Source: Aureivirga sp. CE67 (GTDB taxonomy: Bacteria > Bacteroidota > Bacteroidia > Flavobacteriales > Flavobacteriaceae). Taken from it: DNA of 64,000 bases. Positions 35,204 through 44,133 of the stretch are shown here, in pieces. The position numbers were made by a program, and so were the translations under genes. Each line of letters opens with the position of its first letter. The stretch's first letter is position 1. The notes below the pieces were generated by a model that did no database searches, was not told the DNA's origin, and worked only from the letters and a program-made list of their open reading frames with translations. Location: assembly GCF_015767245.1 (NCBI RefSeq), contig NZ_JADOTV010000005.1, forward strand, positions 1 through 64,000. The letters are read 5' to 3'.

Positions 35204-35222
35204 TATTTTAGAAATAATCAAA

Positions 35223-35261
35223 AAAATAGGCTATCTCAAATTTGAGATAGCCTATTTTTTT
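35223..35261. terminator. Bidirectional terminator between M1 peptidase and sdhB
   Basis: AATAGGCTATCTCAAA and TTTGAGATAGCCTATT form a perfect long stem with A and T runs on both sides, between convergent genes. Confidence 0.9.
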
Positions 35262-35283
35262 ATTGTATAATTTAAAAAACTAA

Positions 35284-36024
35284 TTAGATACTAGCTTTCA
35301 TAAATTCTCTGTTCATTCTTGCAATGTTCTCTAAAGAAATTCCTTTTGGACACTCTACCTCACAAGCTCCTGTGTTAGTACAGTTTCCGAATCCTTCTTC
35401 GTCCATTTGTTTAATCATGTTACTAACACGCTCAGCAGCCTCAACTTGCCCTTGTGGTAATAAAGCATACTGAGATACTTTAGCTCCAACGAAAAGCATT
35501 GCAGAAGCATTTTTACAAGTTGCAACACAAGCTCCACATCCGATACAAGTTGCAGCATCCATAGATAAATCTGCATCTTCTTTAGCAATTGGAATTGCAT
35601 TTGCATCCTGAGTGTTTCCTGATGTATTAACTGAGATATAACCTCCAGCTTGTTGAATTCTTTCAAAAGCAGTACGATCTACTACTAAATCTTTAATTAC
35701 AGGGAAAGCTTTTGCTCTCCAAGGCTCGATATAAATAGTATCTCCATCATTAAACATTCTCATGTGTAACTGACAAGTCGTTACTCCTCTATCTGGACCA
35801 TGAGCTTCTCCGTTAATAAACATAGAACACATACCACAAATTCCCTCACGACAATCGTGATCAAATGCAACTGGTTCTTCTCCTTTATTAACTAATTGCT
35901 CGTTTAATACATCCATCATTTCAAGGAAAGACATATGTTCCGAAATATCAGTCACTTTATATTCTACCATTTGACCCTCAACTTGAGAGTTTTTTTGGCG
36001 CCATATTTTTAGTGTAAGATTCAT
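35284..36024 (-). CDS. sdhB: Succinate dehydrogenase/fumarate reductase iron-sulfur subunit
   Basis: A 246-residue electron-transfer subunit of complex II. The [2Fe-2S] ligands are C58, C63, C66 and C84 ([11 protein letters not shown] ... TTCQ); a ferredoxin-type cluster starts C160[10 protein letters not shown]170, and [16 protein letters not shown] supplies the rest of the [4Fe-4S] and [3Fe-4S] ligands. It passes electrons from the FAD of SdhA to the membrane quinone site of SdhC. It is last in the three-gene operon, 7 bases after sdhA. Confidence 0.97.
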   Translation of the reverse strand: MNLTLKIWRQKNSQVEGQMVEYKVTDISEHMSFLEMMDVLNEQLVNKGEEPVAFDHDCREGICGMCSMFINGEAHGPDRGVTTCQLHMRMFNDGDTIYIEPWRAKAFPVIKDLVVDRTAFERIQQAGGYISVNTSGNTQDANAIPIAKEDADLSMDAATCIGCGACVATCKNASAMLFVGAKVSQYALLPQGQVEAAERVSNMIKQMDEEGFGNCTNTGACEVECPKGISLENIARMNREFMKASI

Positions 36025-36031
36025 AATAATA

Positions 36032-38038
36032 CTATTTATATGAACGAGTTTTTAATTCAATATCTTTAAATTCTAATTGCTCTTTGTGAAGTACAGCCTC
36101 GCTTGGTTGTCCAGTGTATTCCCATGCAGCAGCGTATGCGAAGTTTACATCATCACGTTTTGCTTCTCCATCTTCAGTCACATATTCTTCACGGAAATGA
36201 CCTCCACAAGATTCTTTACGCTCATAAGCATCACGAGCAAATAATTCTCCTAATTCTAAGAAGTCAGCAACTCTTCCTGCTTTTTCTAACTCAGGATTCA
36301 TTTCATGACCATCTCCAGGTACTTTCACGTTTTTCCAGAAATCTTCTCTTAATTCTTTGATTTCTTTCATCGCTTCTTGTAATCCTTTCTCATTACGAGC
36401 CATCCCTACTTTATCCCACATGATTTTTCCTAATTTCTTGTGGTAATAATCTACTGAATGTGCTCCGTCATTATTTAAGAAGAAATCAATTCTATCACGA
36501 ACTTCTTTCTCTGCTTCTTCGAATTCTTTAGTTTGCGTTGAGATTTCTCCAGTACGAATATCGTCTGATAAGTAATCTCCAATTGTATAAGGAAGTACGA
36601 AATATCCATCAGCTAAACCTTGCATTAAGGCAGAAGCCCCAAGACGGTTTGCTCCGTGATCAGAGAAGTTTGCTTCTCCAATTGCGTATAATCCCTCTAC
36701 ACTTGTCATTAAGTTATAATCTACCCAAAGTCCTCCCATTGTATAGTGAGTTGCAGGATAAATCATCATTGGAGTTTTGTATGGGTTATCATCTACAATT
36801 TTCTCATACATTTGGAATAAGTTACCGTATTTTTCTTCTACGATTTTTGTTCCTAATTCTACGATTTTAGCATGAGTTGGATTGTGAATACCATGGATGT
36901 TTGCTTGTTCTTTTCCATAACGCTCAATAGCAGATTGGAAATCTAAGTAAACAGCCTCTCCAGTTTTATTTACTCCATAACCAGCATCACAACGTTCTTT
37001 TGCTGCTCTTGAGGCAACATCACGAGGTACTAAGTTTCCGAATGCTGGATATCTTCTTTCTAAGTAATAATCTCTATCTCCTTCTGCAATTTCTGTTGGT
37101 TTTAATCTACCTTCACGAATTGCATGAACATCTTCCATTTTCTTTGGAACCCAAATTCTACCATCATTACGTAATGACTCAGACATTAACGTTAATTTTG
37201 ATTGGTAATCTCCTGATCTAGGAATACAAGTTGGGTGAATTTGTGTAAAACATGGGTTTGCGAAGTAAGCTCCTTTTTTGTGAGCTTTCCAAGCTGCAGT
37301 AGCATTAGATCCCATTGCGTTTGTTGATAAGAAATAAACATTTCCATATCCTCCTGATGCAATAACAACAGCGTGTGCAGAATGTCTTTCGATTTCTCCA
37401 GTTACAAGATTTCTTGCAATAATTCCACGAGCTTTTCCATCTACGATTACAACATCTAACATTTCATGTCTGTTGTGCATCTCGATTTTACCACGAGCAA
37501 TCTGACGGTTCATTGCAGAATAAGCTCCTAATAATAACTGTTGCCCAGTTTGTCCTTTTGCGTAGAAAGTTCTTGATACTAATACTCCTCCGAAAGATCT
37601 GTTATCTAATAATCCTCCATAATCACGAGCAAATGGTACACCTTGTGCCACACATTGGTCAATAATGTTTGCAGAAACTTCCGCTAAACGATAAACGTTA
37701 GCTTCACGAGAACGGTAATCTCCTCCTTTTACAGTATCGTAAAATAATCTGTAGCTAGAATCTCCATCTCCTTGATAGTTTTTTGCTGCATTGATTCCTC
37801 CTTGTGCTGCAATTGAGTGTGCTCTACGTGGTGAATCCTGATAAGCAAATGCTTTTACATTGTATCCTAATTCAGCTAAAGTTGCAGAAGCAGAACCTCC
37901 GGCCAAACCAGTTCCAATTACAATAACATCAATATTTCTTTTATTGGCAGGATTTACCAAATCGATCTTATCTTTATAGTGTGTCCATTTATCTTTCAAT
38001 GGTACACCAGTAGGTACTTTTGAATTTAACTTTGTCAT
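36032..38038 (-). CDS. sdhA: Succinate dehydrogenase/fumarate reductase flavoprotein subunit
   Basis: A 668-residue catalytic subunit. The FAD-binding [18 protein letters not shown] (about 41-58) is followed by [21 protein letters not shown], whose H74 is the covalent FAD site. Later come [11 protein letters not shown] and the catalytic base region around [28 protein letters not shown] and [16 protein letters not shown]. Succinate is oxidised to fumarate at the cytoplasmic face of the inner membrane. The long form is usual for the Bacteroidota and epsilon-type (class B-like) complex. Confidence 0.97.
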   Translation of the reverse strand: MTKLNSKVPTGVPLKDKWTHYKDKIDLVNPANKRNIDVIVIGTGLAGGSASATLAELGYNVKAFAYQDSPRRAHSIAAQGGINAAKNYQGDGDSSYRLFYDTVKGGDYRSREANVYRLAEVSANIIDQCVAQGVPFARDYGGLLDNRSFGGVLVSRTFYAKGQTGQQLLLGAYSAMNRQIARGKIEMHNRHEMLDVVIVDGKARGIIARNLVTGEIERHSAHAVVIASGGYGNVYFLSTNAMGSNATAAWKAHKKGAYFANPCFTQIHPTCIPRSGDYQSKLTLMSESLRNDGRIWVPKKMEDVHAIREGRLKPTEIAEGDRDYYLERRYPAFGNLVPRDVASRAAKERCDAGYGVNKTGEAVYLDFQSAIERYGKEQANIHGIHNPTHAKIVELGTKIVEEKYGNLFQMYEKIVDDNPYKTPMMIYPATHYTMGGLWVDYNLMTSVEGLYAIGEANFSDHGANRLGASALMQGLADGYFVLPYTIGDYLSDDIRTGEISTQTKEFEEAEKEVRDRIDFFLNNDGAHSVDYYHKKLGKIMWDKVGMARNEKGLQEAMKEIKELREDFWKNVKVPGDGHEMNPELEKAGRVADFLELGELFARDAYERKESCGGHFREEYVTEDGEAKRDDVNFAYAAAWEYTGQPSEAVLHKEQLEFKDIELKTRSYK

Positions 38039-38047
38039 ACCTTTTCG

Positions 38048-38704
38048 TTATAGAGAATTAATATAATGAAATACTGCAATAAACATGTATCCTACAGGAA
38101 CTGCAATTGCGTATATTGTTCCAAGTTTCTTGATAGCTGGCGTATATTTTCTATTGTTAAAACCAACTGATTGGAAAGCTGATTGAAATCCGTGTAATAA
38201 GTGTAATGCTAAGAAAGCAAAAGCTACAACGTAAATTAATACGAACACTGGATTAGCAAATTTAGCCACTACCATTTCATATGCATCTAAATGCGTATGA
38301 TCAATGTAATGTGCTTTGATTGTTGGGAAAAAGAAGTCAACCATGTGTAAACAGATGAATAATAAAATCATCACACCTGTAATAATCATGTTTCTTGACA
38401 TCCAAGAAGCATTAGCTGCTGCATTGTTTTTTGCATACTTTCCACCTCTTGCTCCTTTATTTTTTGCATCTAAATACATTCCCATAATCAAATGATAAAT
38501 GATACCAAAGAAAAGTACTGGTTGCAAAGCGTATTGAACAAATGGGTTTGTTCCCATGAAATCTGACGCACCATTAAATGCCTCTTTGTTAAATACCGAT
38601 AAAAAGTTAATTAAGAAGTGTTGTAGTAAGAAAAACAACAGAAAAAAACCAGAAAGTGCCATTAACACTTTTCGTCCTACTGAAGAAGAATAAAATCTGC
38701 TCAT
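38048..38704 (-). CDS. sdhC: Succinate dehydrogenase cytochrome b subunit
   Basis: A 218-residue di-haem membrane anchor with five hydrophobic segments, starting SSSVGRKVLMALSGFFLLFFLLQHFLIN. Histidines placed for two haems appear in the membrane segments (HFLIN, YHLIMGMYLD, HMVDFF, HLLHGFQSAF). This single-anchor form without SdhD is the type B complex found in Bacteroidota. It is first in the sdhCAB operon, with a minus-strand TATCTTTG (38732-38739) 28 bases upstream. Confidence 0.93.
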   Translation of the reverse strand: MSRFYSSSVGRKVLMALSGFFLLFFLLQHFLINFLSVFNKEAFNGASDFMGTNPFVQYALQPVLFFGIIYHLIMGMYLDAKNKGARGGKYAKNNAAANASWMSRNMIITGVMILLFICLHMVDFFFPTIKAHYIDHTHLDAYEMVVAKFANPVFVLIYVVAFAFLALHLLHGFQSAFQSVGFNNRKYTPAIKKLGTIYAIAVPVGYMFIAVFHYINSL

Positions 38705-39019
38705 TTTTGTTTATTATGTTTTTACAAGAAACAAAGATAAGATATATACATGGCTATTTATAGCAATTTTCAGATTTTACACTTATTTAGAATCATTTTA
38801 AAAAAGATAAATTCATCAATTTTTCATAGTTTAAACTAATTTAAAATATTGTTTTACACATTTTTTAGCACTTACTTTATAAAATTCCTATTAAAATCAA
38901 GAAAAATCATTTTTATAAAGAAAGTGCTTTTAAAATTTTATGTGTTTTATATTAAAAAATAGTCTAATGCTTTTATATTTTAATTAAAAATGAATAATAA
39001 CTTCAAATTTAAATATTCA
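38705..39019. other. Gene-free AT-rich region upstream of sdhC
   Basis: About 315 bases with no plausible gene. It holds the sdhC promoter region, with a minus-strand -7 match TATCTTTG at 38732-38739; the nearest upstream TTG is 24 bases away, slightly too far. The rest shows only A/T tracts. Confidence 0.55.
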
Positions 39020-39766
39020 TTATTTCCATTCCAATAATTGCATCTTCCCGTCTTCTAAGACTCCGTAAGTAAAATAAGAAACCCAATCTCCTGTATTTAT
39101 GTAGGTTGAATCTTCTTTCAACTTAATTTCCATTGGAAAATGACGATGTCCGAAAACAAAATAATCATAATGTTTTGTCTCCAATTTTCGCTTACAATAT
39201 TGCACCAACCATTCTTTGTCTTCTCCCAAAAATTTTACATCTTCATCTCCTGAGATTAATTTATTTTTCACTGAAAGATATTGTGCCAAACGAACGCCAA
39301 TATCTGGATGCAACCAACGATAAAGCCATTTTGAAAAAGGATTTGTAAACACTTTTTTCATTCTTTTATAACCTTTATCACCTGGTCCTAAACCATCTCC
39401 ATGTCCGATTAAAAATTTCTTCCCTTGAAGTGTAAATTCTTTTTTCTCATGATATACTGGGATATTTAATTCCTTCTCAAAATAATCTCCCATCCACAAA
39501 TCATGATTTCCAACAAAGAAATATACTGGAATTCCACTATCAGTGATTTCTGCAAGTTTTCCTAAAGTTCTAACAAAACCTTTTGGAACCACCGTTTTAT
39601 ATTCGAACCAAAAATCAAATAAATCTCCTAGTAAAAATATCGCTTCCGCATCTTGTTTTACTGTATCCAACCATTTGACAAATTTTTCTTCTCTTACTTT
39701 ACTCAACTCTGGAGTTGGTGCTCCCAAATGTTGATCCGAAGCAAAATATATCTTCTTATTCGTCAT
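39020..39766 (-). CDS. lpxH: UDP-2,3-diacylglucosamine diphosphatase
   Basis: A 248-residue calcineurin-like phosphoesterase. All metal-binding blocks are present: ASDQHLGAP (D11, H13), GDLFDFWFEY, GNHDLW, HGDGLGPGD and FGHRHFPMEI. It matches the LpxH-like family that removes UMP from UDP-2,3-diacylglucosamine to give lipid X in lipid A synthesis, at the inner face of the membrane. The start overlaps the end of ctpA by 11 bases. A generic metallophosphatase cannot be excluded but is less likely. Confidence 0.85.
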   Translation of the reverse strand: MTNKKIYFASDQHLGAPTPELSKVREEKFVKWLDTVKQDAEAIFLLGDLFDFWFEYKTVVPKGFVRTLGKLAEITDSGIPVYFFVGNHDLWMGDYFEKELNIPVYHEKKEFTLQGKKFLIGHGDGLGPGDKGYKRMKKVFTNPFSKWLYRWLHPDIGVRLAQYLSVKNKLISGDEDVKFLGEDKEWLVQYCKRKLETKHYDYFVFGHRHFPMEIKLKEDSTYINTGDWVSYFTYGVLEDGKMQLLEWK

Positions 39767-41333
39767 TCTTCTCCTTTTGTAATTCCAACACTTTATCGAT
39801 CATTTTGTCCGAATCTTCTTGTACTTTATAGTAACCTATATCGTCAAATAAGTTTTGTGCAATCAATGCTTTCAAATAACGATGAATTACTTTTTTCTCT
39901 TGTGTAGAAATATTTTTTTCTAAAGAAAACTTTTTTAAATATTGGTTTAAAATTTTATTATCTCTATCAAATTCTTTCACAAAAGTATCTACATCCCATT
40001 TGCTTAAATCTGCTCGATTATTATCTACATATTCAAATACAAAATTGTTTAAATCTGAAACAAAAACACCATGAACAGAAGTAGTAGTATCGATTGGAAC
40101 AAAAACATCTGGAACGATTCCTCCTCCTCCATAAACTACTTTTCCTTTTGGAGTTGTAAATCGAAGAGAATCCACAGTTTTGATACTATCTGCACTCAAT
40201 AACTCTCCACTTTCTACTCTTTTCAGATAATCTTCGTAGTAAGTTTCTGTTTTTTCTCCATAAGGTCTTTGAATCGATCTTCCTGTTGGTGTGTAGTATC
40301 TTGAAGTTGTCAAACGAACCGCAGAACCATCTCCAAGATTCATTTCTTGTTGTACTAATCCTTTACCAAAAGATCTTCTTCCAACAATAGTTCCTTTGTC
40401 ATTATCTTGTAATGCTCCAGCAACAATCTCACTTGCAGAAGCAGAGTTTTCATTGATTAAAACATATAAATTTCCATCTTCAAAAGCTCCTTTTTTCTTC
40501 GCAAAAGATTTATTAATTGCTCCTTTTTTATTTTTAGTATAAACGATTAGTTTTCCTTTTTCTAAAAATTCATCAATAATTTGATTTGCAATATGAAGAT
40601 ATCCACCAGAATTATCTCTAAGATCTAAAACCATCGTGTTCATTCCTTTTGATTTTAAATCATCTAAAGCATTTTTAAACTCATCATAAGTTGTGTTTGC
40701 AAAACGCTCCATTTTGATATAACCTGTAGTATCATTCAACATATAAGCTACTGGAATACTTTTGATACTTACTTTTCCTCTCGTTACAGGAATATTCAAT
40801 TTCTCTCCTGTTGATTTTCTATAAACCAACAAATCAATTTCTGAATCTGGAATTCCTTTTAAAGACTTCATCACATCCAAACTAGAAAATTGTCTTCCGA
40901 AAAGTGTATCCTTATTTGCCATCAAGAAACGATCTCCCGCCAAAATACCAGCTTTTTCACTTGGTCCATCTTCAATAGTTCTTACCACCATCAAAGTATC
41001 TTTATACATTCTGAACTGAATACCAACTCCAACAAAGTTTCCTTGCATTCTTTCTGTAACTTGCTCTAAGTTTTCTTTCGGAATATATACCGAGTGTGGA
41101 TCTAATTTTTCAAGCATATTTTCGATAGCTTCATCCAAAAGGCTATCTGTATCTACCTCATCGACATATTCGTATTGAATATAATCTATCAGACGCTTGA
41201 TTTTCTCTTCACTTCCAGTTGTTGAAGCAGAAAATACAATGGCATTATTTTTATAATTAAATGTACTTCCTATCAGAATTCCGAATGCAATTCCAAGTCC
41301 GATAAAAAGAGGTAAATTGATTTTATTTTTCAT
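39756..41333 (-). CDS. ctpA: S41 family C-terminal processing peptidase
   Basis: A 525-residue periplasmic peptidase anchored by an N-terminal segment (about 5-25). A PDZ domain (about 85-170, GVGIQFRMYKDTLMVVRTIEDGPSEKAGILAGD) precedes the tail-specific protease domain with the catalytic pair S299 (NSASASEIVAGAL) and K324 (RRSFGKG), exactly 25 residues apart as in CtpA/Prc. It trims C-termini of envelope proteins. It follows the dCMP deaminase gene by 3 bases and overlaps lpxH, so the three are probably one operon. Confidence 0.95.
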   Translation of the reverse strand: MKNKINLPLFIGLGIAFGILIGSTFNYKNNAIVFSASTTGSEEKIKRLIDYIQYEYVDEVDTDSLLDEAIENMLEKLDPHSVYIPKENLEQVTERMQGNFVGVGIQFRMYKDTLMVVRTIEDGPSEKAGILAGDRFLMANKDTLFGRQFSSLDVMKSLKGIPDSEIDLLVYRKSTGEKLNIPVTRGKVSIKSIPVAYMLNDTTGYIKMERFANTTYDEFKNALDDLKSKGMNTMVLDLRDNSGGYLHIANQIIDEFLEKGKLIVYTKNKKGAINKSFAKKKGAFEDGNLYVLINENSASASEIVAGALQDNDKGTIVGRRSFGKGLVQQEMNLGDGSAVRLTTSRYYTPTGRSIQRPYGEKTETYYEDYLKRVESGELLSADSIKTVDSLRFTTPKGKVVYGGGGIVPDVFVPIDTTTSVHGVFVSDLNNFVFEYVDNNRADLSKWDVDTFVKEFDRDNKILNQYLKKFSLEKNISTQEKKVIHRYLKALIAQNLFDDIGYYKVQEDSDKMIDKVLELQKEKNDE

Positions 41334-41336
41334 TGT

Positions 41337-41756
41337 TTAAACTTCTAAATGAATCAGTTCGACTCCTGCTTTTTCAAGAAACTTTACTCCAGCATCATCT
41401 TTATATTGTTCCTTATAAATCACTCTCGTGATTCCTGCCTGATGTATTAATTTACTACATTCTTTACACGGAGATAATGTGATATAAAGCGTTGCTCCTT
41501 TACAAGATTGTGTAGAACCTGCTACTTTTAAAATCGCATTTGCTTCAGCGTGTAATACATACCATTTGGTATTTCCTTCTTCGTCTTCGCAACAATTTTC
41601 AAAATTGGTTGGTGTACCATTGTACCCATCCGAAATAATCATTCTATCTTTTACTATTAACGCTCCTACTTCCTTTCTTTCACAGTGAGATAATTTCCCC
41701 CATTCCGTCGCCATTCGCATGTAAGCTTCGTGATATCGTAATTGTTTTTGCGTCAT
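41337..41756 (-). CDS. dCMP deaminase family protein
   Basis: A 139-residue zinc cytidine/deoxycytidylate deaminase. The zinc motif is HAEANAI with PCKEC (PCxxC) about 28 residues later; GALIVKDRMIISDGYNGTP is typical of dCMP deaminases and ComEB-like proteins. It would supply dUMP for thymidylate synthesis. It is 34 bases downstream of the HupE/UreJ gene and just upstream of ctpA. Confidence 0.92.
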   Translation of the reverse strand: MTQKQLRYHEAYMRMATEWGKLSHCERKEVGALIVKDRMIISDGYNGTPTNFENCCEDEEGNTKWYVLHAEANAILKVAGSTQSCKGATLYITLSPCKECSKLIHQAGITRVIYKEQYKDDAGVKFLEKAGVELIHLEV

Positions 41757-41790
41757 TTTCTTATAGTAATTTACTTATTTTATTTCTCTT

Positions 41791-42375
41791 TTACCAAATT
41801 TTATTTTCCATCAAGATTGGAAAAACTACTCCTGCCACCATAGACGAAGTAATCAGAATCCACTCTCTTTTCGGAAGTTTTGCATATCTTGATAATGCTG
41901 CTTCGATACTGAAAATTGCGAAAATTATAATGATTTGCGCAAATTCTATTCCAAGTGCAAACTCTAATAACGGTACAAATTTGTTTTCCGTACTTCCAAT
42001 CAACATTTTAAAATAACTTGAAAAACCTAATCCGTGAATTAATCCAAAGAAAAAGGCAAAAATTAAATTCAAGTTTTCTTTCACAAATGATTTTTCTTTT
42101 CTCTTTTGTGTAATATTAAAAATACAAGTGATTAAAATCGTAACTGGAATCAAAAACTCAATAACTTCAGAAGGAAAAGCAACTACTTGATATGCTGCTA
42201 AAAGTAAAGTAACTGTGTGTCCAACCGTAAAAAGTGTAATCAGACTCACTGCTTTTTTCCATTCTTTAAAACTATAAATTACTGCTAATGCTATTAAGAA
42301 TAAAACATGATCGTAAGCATTTATATCTAAAACATGATTTATTCCTTCATTAAGAAAAAATATAAAATCGTTCAT
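41791..42375 (-). CDS. HupE/UreJ family membrane protein
   Basis: A 194-residue protein with about six membrane segments. Family signatures are the N-terminal GINHVLDINAYDHVLFL, FTVGHTVTLLLA and FGLIHGLGFSSYF, all with conserved histidines, plus LLEFALGIEFAQ. HupE/UreJ members move nickel or cobalt in some species; no hydrogenase or urease genes are nearby, so the substrate here is open. It heads the gene set with dCMP deaminase, ctpA and lpxH. Confidence 0.87.
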   Translation of the reverse strand: MNDFIFFLNEGINHVLDINAYDHVLFLIALAVIYSFKEWKKAVSLITLFTVGHTVTLLLAAYQVVAFPSEVIEFLIPVTILITCIFNITQKRKEKSFVKENLNLIFAFFFGLIHGLGFSSYFKMLIGSTENKFVPLLEFALGIEFAQIIIIFAIFSIEAALSRYAKLPKREWILITSSMVAGVVFPILMENKIW

Positions 42376-42491
42376 TTCTGTGTGTATTTAATCGAAAATC
42401 AAAGGTAGTAGTTTTTTTAATTAGAATTACAGTTTTTCAGACAAGGCTTCAAAGCTTTTAAAAATACAAATGATATCCTCTTTTTTATTTT

Positions 42492-42665
42492 GGGCGAATC
42501 TTTTTCCTTTAAGAAATAAAGGAAAAAAGTCGGGCTTTTCTTTCCAAGTTTTCTCTTTCAAAAAAAGTTTTTCTAAACAATACGTGGGCTTCTTAGGTCG
42601 CCTACGCTTGTTAAGAAAAATTATTTTTTTTCAAAAGAAAAGCTTTCCACTACAATCCCTTTCGC
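42492..42665 (-). repeat. Dispersed intergenic repeat, copy C
   Basis: In the minus orientation it reads GCGAAAGGGATTGTAGTGG, then GTAGGCGACCTAAGAAGCCC and AAAAGCCCGAC, ending in GATTCGCCC. It shares blocks with copies at 345-505 and 47100-47274. It fills most of the gap between hupE and queD. The open frame seen across it on the plus strand is only the repeat and has no protein-like character. Confidence 0.7.
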
Positions 42666-42670
42666 AAAAA

Positions 42671-42711
42671 ACAAAAAACCTAATTCTAAGCAATTATAGA
42701 ATTAGGTTTTC
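42671..42711 (-). terminator. Terminator after queD
   Basis: AAAACCTAATTCT and AGAATTAGGTTTT form a 13 bp stem around ten bases; the leftward read ends in a long T-rich run. It lies just past the queD stop at 42734. Confidence 0.82.
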
Positions 42712-42733
42712 ATTTTATATCTTTAAAAATATT

Positions 42734-43186
42734 TTATTCCTGATCTGAAGCAAACCACTCCGCATGCGAAGTTCCTGTTTCTTGTAATCTTAAAGAATGA
42801 AGTTTAATGTTTTCTGGTAATTTTGCATTAATAATTGCTGCAAAATCAATCAACATCATCTCACTAGTTGGTTGATAATCTACCAAACGAACATCGTGTC
42901 CTCTAGCTTTTAACTCATTTGCAAGTTCAATATGTGGGGTATTTTTATTAAAAACAGTTGCATGATCGAATTTGTCCACAATTTCTTGCTTCACGATTCT
43001 TTTCAAATCTCCAAAATCGATTACCATTCCACATTTCACATTATCCATATCTGTAATTGGTTTTCCAATCACTGTTACAGATAATTTGTAGCTATGTCCA
43101 TGTACATTCTTACACTTTCCATCATAACCAAATAAAGCGTGTCCCGCTTCAAAATCAAACTGCTTTGTAATTCGAATTGTACTCAT
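42734..43186 (-). CDS. queD: 6-carboxytetrahydropterin synthase (QueD/PTPS family)
   Basis: A 150-residue enzyme that converts dihydroneopterin triphosphate to 6-carboxytetrahydropterin in queuosine/7-deazaguanine synthesis. Zinc ligands are H16, H29 and H31 (GHALFG, VHGH); the catalytic C25 sits in GKCKNVHGH; MVIDFGDLK and the C-terminal LQETGTSHAEW are conserved. The CxxxHGH form marks the QueD branch rather than animal PTPS. It is last in the leftward set, 2 bases after the 61-residue gene. No other que gene is in the window. Confidence 0.9.
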   Translation of the reverse strand: MSTIRITKQFDFEAGHALFGYDGKCKNVHGHSYKLSVTVIGKPITDMDNVKCGMVIDFGDLKRIVKQEIVDKFDHATVFNKNTPHIELANELKARGHDVRLVDYQPTSEMMLIDFAAIINAKLPENIKLHSLRLQETGTSHAEWFASDQE

Positions 43187-43188
43187 AA

Positions 43189-43374
43189 TTATTTATCTAA
43201 GTCTTTTATTTTCTTCATTCTATAATAAATGATGTATGCAAAGATAATCAATATTACCAAAGGAATAAATGATCCTATTGTTGCTCCAATCTCATAATCA
43301 GAATTTGGTGCATCTTTTATTTTTTGCTTTATATCTGGAACTTCTTGTATTAATGCGATGCTTGTTGCTAACAT
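43189..43374 (-). CDS. Small single-pass membrane protein, 61 residues
   Basis: A short protein that I do not recognise. A hydrophobic segment (about residues 32-50, IGSFIPLVILIIFAYIIYY) is flanked by an acidic-polar N-terminal part and a basic tail (RMKKIKDLDK), so it is a single-pass inner-membrane protein with the C-terminus inside. Tight spacing (2 and 3 bases) between queD and the enoyl-CoA hydratase gene supports real translation. Its function is unknown. Confidence 0.6.
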   Translation of the reverse strand: MLATSIALIQEVPDIKQKIKDAPNSDYEIGATIGSFIPLVILIIFAYIIYYRMKKIKDLDK

Positions 43375-43377
43375 GTT

Positions 43378-44133
43378 TTATTTTTTAAATTTAGAAAGTG
43401 CTTCTTTCGTGAAATTAGAAAGGACTAATTTACCACTTATTTCTGCTCTTTCCGCTAATAAAGTATCCCAATTTTCTGTATTTTTCCAAAGTACTTTTTT
43501 CAAGTCTGCTAAAGCTTCTGGATTGTAGTTTGCAAAACGCTCTGCAAATTTTTGTACAGAAATATCCATTGTTTCAATAGACTCAAAAACTTCTTGAAAT
43601 AATCCTTTTTCTGCTGCCCATTTTGCATTTCTCCAGTTTGTTGCATCTAAAGATAATTCTGAAGTTGCTGCCAATCCGATTTTTCTCTCCACAGCTGGCT
43701 CGATTACAAAAGGTCCAATTCCAATCGTAATTTCTGAAAGTTTTATAGAAGCTGCATCTGTTGCAAAAGCATAATCACAAGCAGCAGCCAATCCAACTCC
43801 TCCACCTACGGTTTTCCCTTGAATTCTTCCGATGATAATTTTAGAACATTTACGCATTGCATTAATTACATTCGCAAATCCCATGAAGAATTTCCCTCCA
43901 TCTTCTAAATTATCAATTGCTAAAAGCTCATCAAAAGAGGCTCCAGCACAAAAAGCTTTTTCTTTCGCACTTTTTAAAACAATTACATTGATTTCTTCAT
44001 TTTTATCTAATTGATTAAATGTTTCTGCCAATTCTGCTAGTAAATAACTTGGAAAAGAATTACTCGCTGGGTGAAAAAATGTAACTGTTGCTATTTTATT
44101 TTCAATATTCGTTTCAATCGTTCCTTGATTCAT
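43378..44133 (-). CDS. Enoyl-CoA hydratase/isomerase family protein
   Basis: A 251-residue crotonase-fold protein. The oxyanion-hole segments are visible: FCAGASFDELLA near residues 61-72 and the GKTVGGGVGLAAACDYAFATDAASIKLSE block near 105-133. In the second segment the usual catalytic glutamates are not both clear (IGIGPFVIEPAV). It probably acts on an acyl-CoA, but hydratase, isomerase or another crotonase reaction cannot be chosen. Its start shares one base with the MATE stop (TAATG), so the two are translationally coupled. Confidence 0.87.
   Translation of the reverse strand: MNQGTIETNIENKIATVTFFHPASNSFPSYLLAELAETFNQLDKNEEINVIVLKSAKEKAFCAGASFDELLAIDNLEDGGKFFMGFANVINAMRKCSKIIIGRIQGKTVGGGVGLAAACDYAFATDAASIKLSEITIGIGPFVIEPAVERKIGLAATSELSLDATNWRNAKWAAEKGLFQEVFESIETMDISVQKFAERFANYNPEALADLKKVLWKNTENWDTLLAERAEISGKLVLSNFTKEALSKFKK

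Noticed and set aside
42470-42748. A 92-codon plus-strand open frame
   Set aside because: It runs through dispersed repeat copy C and the queD terminator; its protein is Phe/Lys/Leu-rich noise.
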